Source: Enhygromyxa salina
GTDB lineage: Bacteria; Myxococcota_A; Polyangia; Nannocystales; Nannocystaceae
Length of the DNA: 64,000 nucleotides
NCBI RefSeq assembly: GCF_002994635.1
Contig: NZ_PVNL01000057.1
Location: 62,001-126,000 of the forward strand
Direction of reading: 5' to 3'
Position numbers and translations under genes: made by a program. The notes below the pieces were generated by a model, which searched no databases, was not told the DNA's origin, and saw only the letters and a list, made by a program, of their open reading frames with translations. Below, one piece after another: positions 53,501 through 61,600 of the stretch. Position 1 is the first letter of the stretch; the number at the start of each line of letters is the position of its first letter.

Positions 53501-54525
53501 AGGCACCGAACGATATGACGGGCGGAGCTGGCGAGGCAGGTCAACCCTCGTCGGTCGAGCGCCACGCAGAGTTTGGTCAGCTCACGATCCGGCGCATTCA
53601 GTGTCCGCCTGGCGGCTTCGACGAGCTGCAGCGGGCGGTCGCGGTGTCGATCGGGCTCGAGCCCGACACCCCGGCCGAGCGGGTCATCGCGGCGCTCTCG
53701 GAGCAGACGCCCCTGGTGTTTTTGATCGACGACGTCCACCGCCTGGTGAGGCCGGCGATCGGTGGCCTCGAGGGTCTCGATCGCTTCACCGACTTCGCCC
53801 GTGAGGTCGGTGGGGATGCGTCCTGGGTTGCGACGATCGGGGCGGCGGCGTGGCAGTACGTGTCGCGCTCGCGCGGCGATCGGGTGTTCTTCGATCAGGT
53901 CCTCAAGCTGCCGCGCTGGAACGAGCAGCAGATCGGCGAGCTGATCCGCGAGCGCAGCCAGTCCGCGGCGATCGACCCCAGCTTCGACGAGATCGTGATC
54001 CCTCGCCAGTACGACGTCACGACCACCCCGACCAGGCCGGGCGTGGGCAAGCCCGCCGAGATCGAAGACGAGCTGGCTGAGTCCAGCGAGTTCAGCGGCC
54101 GTCCCACCGACCGCGAGCGGGCCGAGGTCGGCTTCTACCGAATCTTGTGGGACCACGCGAAGGGCAACCCCGCGGTCGCGCTGCACTTCTGGCGCGAGTC
54201 GCTGTGCGTGGTCACCTCCCCGGACGGCGAGTCGGTGATCAAGGTCCGGCTGTTCAAGGAGCCGCCCGCGGCCGCGCTAGACGAGGTCGCCGCGACCTTG
54301 CACTTTGTCCTGCGCGGAGTCGTCCAGCTCGGGGTCGCCAGCCCAGAAGATCTCGTCGCGTGCACGCAGCTGCCTCCGGCCGACGTCTCCGACGCGCTGC
54401 GCTTCGCGGTCGCCCGCGGCTGGGTCGATCGCTTCGGCGAGCGCGGCGATCGGTTCTGCGTGACCTGGCATTGGTACCGGGCGATCACCGACATGCTTCG
54501 GCGTCAGCACCTGCTCGAGATCTAG
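50512..54525 (+). CDS. Membrane-anchored AAA+/STAND-like ATPase with large periplasmic coiled-coil region
   Basis: The ~1337-residue product has a signal peptide (LALLLLCASVWLSSAGVRA). A long Ala/Glu/Arg-rich region of about 600 residues with coiled-coil pattern follows. Five or six membrane helices run from about residue 653 (IFSGIKLGFLLLLFRYW) to 880. A cytosolic NTPase follows: Walker A GERGAGKSMF at ~971, Walker B LVFLIDDVHRL at ~1067, and a C-terminal winged-helix-like end (ALRFAVARGWVDRFGERGD). The N-terminal layout is like MscK/MscM channels, but an ATPase replaces the channel domain. It starts 42 bp after the caspase gene. Met 50554 is an alternative start. Confidence 0.8.
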   Translation: MIDSAVVGSQPRPRMGLTRGLALLLLCASVWLSSAGVRAAPPTEDGTSGPSGPAPAAPPDQADPGAEPSAEPSAEAKQAAEHAAEQRAAKVARVRLRAAGITNLVAGRLDPAVDVSELLTINLVDPDLGDELRAVLASIYATRIASEAQARQAAEQQGKHNKRGPPPIELPPEPALAGPDADPLTRARSELARAYWQFLTLPAERRAELVAEHAEHQALIAHNLEAEANAKARLARLTQQARWFKGLIEGDLDLAVDPVPLLRLDLSKPNELATNDRLARALGHGEPEPAPATDEPTDPNSEQAPDPGQTDPGPARAQPDQPPNSPETEASEPPDPTKPWEPDAKLAAATAAAEAELDAQRLRFLALSTDERRALLDRHAARQREALEAKAVAEELAAAEELVPEVEEELNLAEDKAEKAKRERMAAQAAASQARSEALRRIAEERARLLGVKEAHAIYEVELAKRAKDTLAAHEVALEWDRRVAELATEIASDTRATTSDGMYADLREALADARDRLRETLKLIADRDSGVAPVGEPLAGLPQDVDRSDLSELRAELEASEAALRELEREALWESADSGRDDIVMLNHARLTLLDLGSGDLRSRMTGFGQDGVEQVKREIDQIGLELRYRIQALPRLARGLIAQLESSPLPLIFSGIKLGFLLLLFRYWRRRAEPTLERMRDGLLAREDGNPRVNASAALGVWYFSRIRKPLELLLLFSVIYRIVPTGTEVLELEVVWLVVLWLLVGSAVILLVDAVAAHENLVHGRASNVTARLRIRSLRLVGLTVVWTGLVLSLTEQVVGLGAIHNWVGTLCWIAAIPILLVLIRWWREHAFRRFKDDPEMPNNALVRWIRANTTGWTSFPTAAIAGGYLFSRGLARWLLRRATALETTRRLLAWMFRREVARQATARREDEQAVRPLDVADYTNLDPGKIVEVEQLSEDMAEIASDILDEITELVVAHRGTLSAVIGERGAGKSMFLRRLEAAFVREAQDFSQAPNDMTGGAGEAGQPSSVERHAEFGQLTIRRIQCPPGGFDELQRAVAVSIGLEPDTPAERVIAALSEQTPLVFLIDDVHRLVRPAIGGLEGLDRFTDFAREVGGDASWVATIGAAAWQYVSRSRGDRVFFDQVLKLPRWNEQQIGELIRERSQSAAIDPSFDEIVIPRQYDVTTTPTRPGVGKPAEIEDELAESSEFSGRPTDRERAEVGFYRILWDHAKGNPAVALHFWRESLCVVTSPDGESVIKVRLFKEPPAAALDEVAATLHFVLRGVVQLGVASPEDLVACTQLPPADVSDALRFAVARGWVDRFGERGDRFCVTWHWYRAITDMLRRQHLLEI

Positions 54526-54527
54526 CG

Positions 54528-55541
54528 ATGATCAAGACCACCACACACACGCCTTCACGCTTCAGCTCGCGGATCGGGAGCGGCCTCATCGGACGGATCG
54601 GCCTGGCCGCGGGGTTCGGGGCCCTGGCCCCCCGCGTGGCCCTCGCCGGGCCCGAAGAGGCGCTCGGGGCCCCGCCCGACGCCGAGGTCATGGGCCAGTT
54701 CGCCGACATGGTCCGGTGGGGCGGCGTCTTGACCTCGATCGTGGTGTTGTTTGGGACCTGGCTGGTGATCCGGTTCGTCCGCGACCTCGTCGATCGCCTG
54801 AGCAAGCAATTCGCCAACCGCCGGCTGCTGCTTCAGAAGCTCGCCACGGTGTTTCAGTTCGTCGTCTACATCGGCGCGGGCGCCACGGTGATCTTGTTGA
54901 GCTTGCGGCTCACGCCGGAGGTGCTGACGGTGATCGGCGGGACCGTGGCCGTGTCGGTCGGGTTCGCGGCCAAGGACCTCGTCGCCTCGTTCATCGCGGG
55001 GATCATGATCATGGTCGATCGTCCGTTCCAGGTCGGCGACCGGATCACCTTCGGGGGTCAGTACGGCGACATCACGGCGATCGGCCTGCGCTCGGTTCGG
55101 CTGCAGACCCTCGACGACAACACCGTCACGATCCCCAACAACCTGTTCATCAACGACATCACCTCGAACGGCAACTACGGCGCGCTCGACATGCAGGTGG
55201 TGATGGACTTCTACATTGGCGTCGATCAGGACGTCACCCTGGCCCGCAGCATCGTCAACGAGGCCGCGGTCACCAGCCGCTATGTGTACCTGCCCAAGCC
55301 CGTGGTGGTGCTGGTCAACCAGCTGATCGCCGAGAACCACGTGGCGGTCCGGCTGCGGGTCAAGAGCTACGTGCTCGACACCAAGTACGAGAAGGCGTTC
55401 GAGACCGACGTGAACCTGCGGGTGCTCGGGGCGTTTCGCCAGCACGGCATCATGCCGCCCGCGGTCCTGCATCGGCAGCTCGACGGGCTCCCCGCGCCGA
55501 CCAAGCCGGCCGTGCGTCCAACGATGTCACAAGCCGGCTGA
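54528..55541 (+). CDS. MscS-family mechanosensitive channel
   Basis: This 337-residue protein opens with a signal-like segment and then three membrane helices. The last is the pore helix region GGTVAVSVGFAAKDLVASFIAGIMI, followed by DRPFQVGDRI, the beta domain entry (GQYGDITAIGLRSVRLQTLDDNTVTIPNN) and a C-terminal domain, as in MscS. It starts 2 bp after the ATPase stop and must be cotranslated. By analogy with MscS it opens to relieve membrane tension; the ATPase next door may regulate it. It converges with the FAAL gene, overlapping by 15 bp. Confidence 0.92.
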   Translation: MIKTTTHTPSRFSSRIGSGLIGRIGLAAGFGALAPRVALAGPEEALGAPPDAEVMGQFADMVRWGGVLTSIVVLFGTWLVIRFVRDLVDRLSKQFANRRLLLQKLATVFQFVVYIGAGATVILLSLRLTPEVLTVIGGTVAVSVGFAAKDLVASFIAGIMIMVDRPFQVGDRITFGGQYGDITAIGLRSVRLQTLDDNTVTIPNNLFINDITSNGNYGALDMQVVMDFYIGVDQDVTLARSIVNEAAVTSRYVYLPKPVVVLVNQLIAENHVAVRLRVKSYVLDTKYEKAFETDVNLRVLGAFRQHGIMPPAVLHRQLDGLPAPTKPAVRPTMSQAG

Positions 55542-57266
55542 GCCGCGCTCGCACAGGATGTCGAGCTCACCGTCGCGCAGCGCGGCCGCGTAGCGAAACC
55601 GGCGGAGCTTGCCGCTGGTGGTCTTGGCCACGCTGCGCTGGCGGATCAGCAAGACCCGATCGAGCGCGAGCTCGTGCTCGTCACGCACGCGGGCGAAGAT
55701 CCGCTCGCACAGGGCGGCGCGCTGATCCTCGGGCATCGTGCGCCGCCCGGTCGCGGCCAGGCACACCTGGCGCTGCCCGTCTGCGAGGGTCGCCATGAAC
55801 ACCACGCAGTCGGCCGCCAGCGCGTCGCTTCCCTCGCCGACGCTGCGCTCGATGTCGTGGGGCTGGTGGATCTGCTCGCCAACCACGATCAGATCCGCGA
55901 GCCGCCCGGTGCCGAACAGCTCACCCGCGTGGATGAACCCGGTGTCGCCGGTCCGGAACCACTCGACGCTGGGATCGTCGTCGTGGATGTGAGCGGCGAA
56001 CCGCTCGGCGCTGGTCTGGGCGTCGCCCCAGTAGCCGCGCCCGACCGACGGACCCCGCAGCCAGATCTCGCCCTCGCGGCCCTCGGCCTGGCGGGTGCAA
56101 GTCTGTGGATCGACGATCGCCAGCTGGTGCTCTCGCATCGGCGCCCCGCATGAGACATACGCGCGCGCGTTGGCGTGGGTGGGCGCCACGGGCTCGGCGA
56201 CGCCGGTCCGCAGCGCGGCCTTGTCGAAGCACACGATCTTCGGCGCGAGCTCGAGCGGCCAGCCGCTGACCATGAGCGTGGCCTCGGCCATGCCAAAGCA
56301 GGGCATGAAGGTCTCGGGCCGAAACCCGCACGGGGCGAACCGCTCGCTGAAGCGCTCGAGCGTGGACGCGCGCAGCGGCTCGGCGCCCGACACCGTCAGC
56401 CGCCAGCTCGACAGATCGAGCCTCGCGAGGTCCTCGTCGCGGGCCTTGTCGACGCACAGGTCGTACGCAAAGTTGGGCCCGGTGCTGACCTGCGCGCCGA
56501 ACGTGGAGATGTTCTCGAGCCACGCCATCGGCCGGCGCAAGAACGCGGTCGGTGACATCAACAGGGTCGTGCCACCATGAAACAGCGGATACAGCAGCGA
56601 CCCGATCAGCCCCATGTCGTGATAAAACGGCAGCCAGCTGACGGTTCGCGCGCCCTCGGGCTGGGCGAAGATCTCGTGGGCGAGGCGCTGGTGCGCGTAG
56701 AGGTTGTCGTGGCCGATCATCACGCCCTTCGGCGTGCCGGTCGAGCCCGAGGTGTACTGCAAGAACGCCACGAGCCGCTCGAGGTCGGCGGGCCGGGTCC
56801 AGCGGTCGGCGTCGGCCTGGGTGACCTCGATCTCGTCGCTCGCGAGGATCTGCAGCGCCGCCGGGTCGCGCGCCTCGGCTCGGGCAAACTCGACGGTGGG
56901 GGCCAGCTCGGCGGTGGTCAGGATCAGGCGCGCGTCGGCGTCCCGGATGATCCTCGACACCCGCGGCATGGTCTTGACGGCCCGCTGCTTGTCGGGAGGA
57001 AACGCCGGGACCGCGACCAGGCCCGCGTACAGACACGCCAGAAACACCGCCGGGTACTCGAGCCCAAACGGATACAGCAGCAGCACGCGATCACCCGGCG
57101 CGGCGTGCTTGCCCAGCTCGACCGCCAGCGCGCGCGCGCGCCGATCCGCGTCGGCGTAGGTCAGGGTCTCGACCACGGCCTGGTCGACCAGCAGCTGGTA
57201 GAGCGGACGGTCGCCGTGTTCCTGGGCCCGGTCACGAAGCACGTCGACTAGCGAGGAGGCGGGCAT
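55527..57266 (-). CDS. Fatty-acyl-AMP ligase (FAAL)
   Basis: The 579-residue enzyme activates fatty acids as acyl-adenylates for transfer to an acyl carrier protein or polyketide synthase. It has FLQYTSGSTGTPKGVMIGHDNLYAHQ, WLPFYHDMGLIGSLLYPL, VSGAEPLRASTLERFSERF and FMPCFGMAEATLMVSG, patterns of FAALs rather than CoA ligases. The C-terminal domain is shortened, but KTTSGKLRRFRY with the catalytic Lys is present. It follows the ferredoxin gene after 65 bp on the same strand; the acceptor is not encoded in the window. Confidence 0.88.
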   Translation of the reverse strand: MPASSLVDVLRDRAQEHGDRPLYQLLVDQAVVETLTYADADRRARALAVELGKHAAPGDRVLLLYPFGLEYPAVFLACLYAGLVAVPAFPPDKQRAVKTMPRVSRIIRDADARLILTTAELAPTVEFARAEARDPAALQILASDEIEVTQADADRWTRPADLERLVAFLQYTSGSTGTPKGVMIGHDNLYAHQRLAHEIFAQPEGARTVSWLPFYHDMGLIGSLLYPLFHGGTTLLMSPTAFLRRPMAWLENISTFGAQVSTGPNFAYDLCVDKARDEDLARLDLSSWRLTVSGAEPLRASTLERFSERFAPCGFRPETFMPCFGMAEATLMVSGWPLELAPKIVCFDKAALRTGVAEPVAPTHANARAYVSCGAPMREHQLAIVDPQTCTRQAEGREGEIWLRGPSVGRGYWGDAQTSAERFAAHIHDDDPSVEWFRTGDTGFIHAGELFGTGRLADLIVVGEQIHQPHDIERSVGEGSDALAADCVVFMATLADGQRQVCLAATGRRTMPEDQRAALCERIFARVRDEHELALDRVLLIRQRSVAKTTSGKLRRFRYAAALRDGELDILCERGSAGL

Positions 57267-57331
57267 CGAGGGCCAGGTTTTTCCAGCGCCCCGGCGACGT
57301 CAAGCGCGCAGCCCCCTGCACGCGCGAGCGA

Positions 57332-57649
57332 TCAGGGGCAGGGCAAATCGCCGCCCCAGTGCGGGATCCACAGCTGCAGCTGGCCACCACGCGCGACGCG
57401 GGTCTTGCACGCCATTCGCCAGCCAGGATCGAGCTGCATGCGACGCTCGAGCTCACCGGGCGCGTCGAGCAGCTCTGCGCCCCGTACGACCCGCACCGCG
57501 CACGCTCGACACACACCCTGACCGCGACACGCGTTGCCGAGCGGCGCCTTGGCCCGGGCGGCTGCGGCCAACAGCGTGGTCCCGACGGGCACCTCCAGCG
57601 CCCCAAAGTCGCGGCCAAACTGAATCGTCGCCGCCGACGGCCGGGTCAT
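57332..57649 (-). CDS. 2Fe-2S ferredoxin
   Basis: The 105-residue protein carries the plant-type cluster motif ACRGQGVCRAC (C-x5-C-x2-C) and a fourth Cys in MACKTR. The fold begins ATIQFGRDFGALEVPVG. It should pass single electrons to an unknown enzyme. It overlaps the stop codon of the UbiA-like gene by 4 nt, so the two are cotranslated, and precedes the FAAL gene. Confidence 0.9.
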   Translation of the reverse strand: MTRPSAATIQFGRDFGALEVPVGTTLLAAAARAKAPLGNACRGQGVCRACAVRVVRGAELLDAPGELERRMQLDPGWRMACKTRVARGGQLQLWIPHWGGDLPCP

Positions 57650-58509
57650 GACCAGTACAGGACGACGCCGGTCACCACCAGCCAGACCGCGAAGTTACCC
57701 ATGAACACCCAGTCGCGCAGCATCTCCTCCGTGGGGCTCTCGGCGTCGGGGCGCGCGGTGACCAGGTGGATGAAGCGCAGGATCCCGATGATCGGGAACG
57801 GCAGGGTGTAGATCAGCGGCGCGTCGCCGAAGGTCTGGGCGACGTGGGTGCTCTGGGTGTAGAGCCCGTAGACCACCGCCGTGAGCAGCGCCAGCGTATG
57901 CAGGATCCAGCGCAGCGCGTCGGCGCTGTAGTGCTCGAGCACCGAGCGGGTCTTCGAGCCGGACTGCGTGAGCTCGTGGGCCCGCTTGCCGAAGCCCAGG
58001 AACATCGCCAACAAGGCCGTGCAGCTGAGCAGCCAGGCCGACGGCGGGACCGAGATCACCAGCGCCCCCGACAACACCCGCAGCACGAACCCGGCGGCGA
58101 TCGACAGCACGTCGAGGTAGGGCAGGTTCTTGGTGTAGAAGCAGTACCCGATGTTGAGCGCGAAGTAGCCGCCCAGCGTGGCCGCGTACAGGGGCTCGAG
58201 CGCGAACGCGGCAGCGAGCGCGAGCGGCACCGCGAGGATCGTGAAGTTGCGCGCGACGGTCGGCGGCAGCGTGCCAGAGGCGATTGGTCGGTGCTGCTTC
58301 TTGGGGTGCGCGCGGTCCTTCTCGACGTCGACGATGTCGTTGATCACGTAGACGCAGCCCGACACCAGGCAGAACAACGCGAACGCGGCCGCGACACGCC
58401 AGAGCGCGTCGAGGTCCAGGAGCTTCTGACCGAACACCAGCGGCACGCCAACGAAGGCGTTCTTGATCCACTGCTTCGGCCTCAGGGTCTTGAGCAGGCC
58501 CAGGAACAC
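57646..58509 (-). CDS. UbiA-family prenyltransferase (DPPR synthase-like)
   Basis: The 287-residue membrane protein begins FLGLLKTLRPKQWIKNAFVG. It has NDIVDVEKDRAHPKKQHRPI, the metal/diphosphate motif with the NDxxDxxxD pattern, and a later YTKNLPYLDVLSIAAGFVLR, as in UbiA and decaprenyl-phosphate phosphoribose synthase (DPPR). It could therefore transfer a prenyl or phosphoribosyl group to a lipid carrier; the sequence favours the DPPR branch. It starts the minus-strand unit UbiA-ferredoxin-FAAL and diverges from the DUF3857 gene. Confidence 0.85.
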   Translation of the reverse strand: MFLGLLKTLRPKQWIKNAFVGVPLVFGQKLLDLDALWRVAAAFALFCLVSGCVYVINDIVDVEKDRAHPKKQHRPIASGTLPPTVARNFTILAVPLALAAAFALEPLYAATLGGYFALNIGYCFYTKNLPYLDVLSIAAGFVLRVLSGALVISVPPSAWLLSCTALLAMFLGFGKRAHELTQSGSKTRSVLEHYSADALRWILHTLALLTAVVYGLYTQSTHVAQTFGDAPLIYTLPFPIIGILRFIHLVTARPDAESPTEEMLRDWVFMGNFAVWLVVTGVVLYWS

Positions 58510-58539
58510 GGCGGGGCGAGACTATGGCACGACGCCGCC

Positions 58540-58566
58540 GGATGTTCCATCCTCCGGTCAACCGGA
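58540..58566. promoter_or_regulatory. Two adjacent inverted repeats between divergent genes
   Basis: GGATG-TTC-CATCC (58540-58552) is followed directly by TCCGGT-CA-ACCGGA (58553-58566). The placement between the divergent UbiA-like and DUF3857 genes suggests an operator or pair of operators. Confidence 0.35.
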
Positions 58567-58630
58567 CGTCCGCTGGCGCCCGCGCTGCCCGTGAGAACCG
58601 TCGCGGGTGTCCCTGGAGAAATTTCCGCTC

Positions 58631-61600
58631 ATGCCGCGCTCTCCCGTCCGTCGCCGCCTGCCTGTTTGCTCTCTCGCGCTGGCGACCGTGCTCGCCCTGA
58701 GCTCGACCCAGGCCGAGGCGACGCCGGACGCCGCGCAGATCGGCTCTGGGTTCGTCGACTCGCAGATCGGGGGTGAGCTGGGCCTGGGCCTGGGCCTGGG
58801 CCTGGGTCCGGGTCCGGGGGCGGGGCCGACCAGCCTCGACCTCGACGCGCCGCTGTGGCAACCCGGCGTGCTCGATCCCGCGGCCGGCCACGTCGGTCGC
58901 TGGCAGCGTGAGCTCGAGCGTCGCCAGACGCTGCTCGCCGAGCATGCCGGGCGCGACCACGGGGCCGCGCTGGCGCTGCTCGGGCTGCTGCCCGCGCTGT
59001 CCGGCGAGGTCGATCGTGCCACGCTGGTCAGCTTCGTCGACGGGATCCGCGAGGATCGTCGCCGTCACCCTCTGGTCCGCTCGCTCGCGGCTGACCTGCG
59101 CGGCGAGCTGTACGAGGACGCGGGTGATCTCACCGCCGCGCAGGCGCTCTACGCCGAGCAGGGCCGGCTGCTGTCGTGGCGGATCGTCGGACCGTTCGAC
59201 AACGCCAACCGCACCGGCCACGCGCAGGTGTTCGAGCCCGAGACCCAGGCCTGGACGCCGGATCAGAGCTTCGAGGGCAAGCTGGCCGGGGAGCCGCTCG
59301 ACTGGCGCCCCTACGAGCCGCAGAACACGATGGGTGGCGGCTACATCTCGTTCGACGAGTTCCTGCGGCCCAACCAGTACGTGACGGCCTACGCGACCAC
59401 GTGGGTTCGTGCGCCCAGCCAGACGAGCGCGGTGATCCACGTGGGGACCGGCGGCGCCCACAAGATCTGGGTGGGCGAGCAGCTCGTCGGCGAGGGCCAG
59501 ACCTACCGAAGGCCCAACGCGCTGCAGGATGCCTACGCGATCACCCTGCAGCCGGGCTGGAACCGGGTCCTGATCAAGGTCGGCTGCGAAGCCGGGGCGT
59601 GGGGGTTCTACGCGCGGATCAGCGCGACCGACGGGGCGCCGATCCCGGGCCTCGAAGCCAGCGGATCCCCGCCCGTCGAGGCCACCGAGCTCCCCGCTGC
59701 GGCCCCCCGCGCGACCGAGCTCGATCCTGACGCGGTCCCGGCCAAGCCGCCGCTGTCGCTGCGCGGGCTGTTCGAGGCCGCCGTCGATCCCGATCAGAGC
59801 AAGCGCCCCAAGGGCGAGGATCTGCTCGCGCTCGCCGAATTTTACAGCTGGGTCGGCCCGTTCGCGCGCGAGGACTTCACCGCCCGCGATCACGCCCGTG
59901 AGGCCGACGCGGCCGTGCAGTCGCCCCGCAGCGCGCTGTTCCTGGCCCTGGCCGAAGATGACAGCGCGCGGGCTCGGGCGGCCTTCGAGCTCGGGGTCGC
60001 CCGCGCCGAGCAGCTGGGTGGGGCCGCCCGCGCCGAGCACTCGCAGATGCTCGTCGAGCTGGCCTACTCCAACGCAGCGCTGGGGCTCGAGCGCCGGGCG
60101 GAGGCGCTGATCGAGCAGGCCCGCCGCGTCGCCCCCGACGACGCGCTGATCGAGCTCGCGCTGCTCGATCAGCTCGCGTCCGACGGCTTTGATCTCGCGG
60201 CCATGAACTGGCTCGACGACCTCGCCGCCCGCTACCCCGACTCGGCCACGATCTTGCGCGAGCAGGCGAGCCGCGAGATCGGGCTGGGTCGGGTGCGCGA
60301 GGGCCTGGCGCTGCTCGAGCGGCACAGCAAGGCCCACGGGGGCGACGCGGCCGTAGTCGAGCAGCGGATCGACGCGCACCTGCGGCTCGGCGACATCGAT
60401 CGGGCCGTGACCTTGGCCCGGAGCCTGGTCGCGGCGGCGCCCGGGCGGCCCAGCGCCTGGCGGCGGCTCGCGGGGATCGAAGAGGCGGCCACCAACTACC
60501 AGCTGGCCGTGGCCGCGCTCGAGACCGCCGTCGAGCTCGCGCCTCAAGATCCGCAATTGCACACGGCGCTCGGGTTCCTGCAGAGCCGCGCGGGCGATCA
60601 GGCCGGCAGCGTGCTCGCGCTGCAGCGCAGCCTCGAGCTCAACCCCCAGCAGCCGGAGCTGCGTGACCTCCTGACCACGCTCGGGGCCGCGGCCGACGAC
60701 GTGTTCACCCGCTACGCCGTCGACCTCGAGGACGTGGTCGAGGCCGCCGACGAGGCCGGCACACCCGCGAGCTGGAAGGGTCGCGACTCGGCGGTGCTGC
60801 ACCGCATGATCGCGACCCGGATCGGCAGCAGCGGGCTCGGCGAGCGACTGGATCACCGGATCATCAAGATCCTCGACGACCGCGGGATCGCCAGCCAGGC
60901 CCGCCACGACTTTGGCTACGAGCCCGACGAGAGCTACGTCGAGGTCCGGCGCGCCCGCGTATATCGGGCCGACGGCCGGATCGAGGACATCGGCGTGACC
61001 CGCCACTACTCGGTCGGGGCCGCCGGCTACCGCATGTACTACGATCAGCGCGGCGTCGCCGTGCAGTTCCCAGGCCTGCGCGTGGGCGACGTGATCGAGG
61101 TCGCGTTCGTGCGCCGCGACGTGGCCACCCGCAACAAGTTCGACGACTACTACGGCGACCTGATCCCGCTGCAGGGCCTCGAGCCCAGCCGCCACTTCGA
61201 GTACGTGCTCGAGGCCCCCACGCAGCTGAAGCTGCACTTCAACCACCCTGTCGCCAGCGAGGCAGGGGAGGGCGGCAACACCCAGATCTACCGGCTGACC
61301 CGCGACGACCGTCCAGGCCTGCGCTCGGAGGGCGGCATGCCCGGGTGGACCGAGATCGCCGAGTACCTGCACGTGAGCAGCTACGCGACCTGGGACGAGG
61401 TCGGCCGCTGGTACTGGGGCCTGGTCGAGGGCCAGCTGTTGATCGACGACGCGATCAAGGCCGGGGTCGCCTCGACGCTCGCCGAGCTGCCAAGCGACGC
61501 CAGCGAGCGCGACAAGATCGCCGCGCTGTACCGCCACGTGATCCGCGAGACTCGCTACGTCGGCCTCGAGTTTGGGATCCACGGCTACAAGCCATACCGG

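Noticed and set aside
50497..54186. Open reading frame of 1229 codons on the minus strand
   Set aside because: Antisense shadow of the ATPase gene, whose own frame has a signal peptide, membrane helices and Walker motifs.
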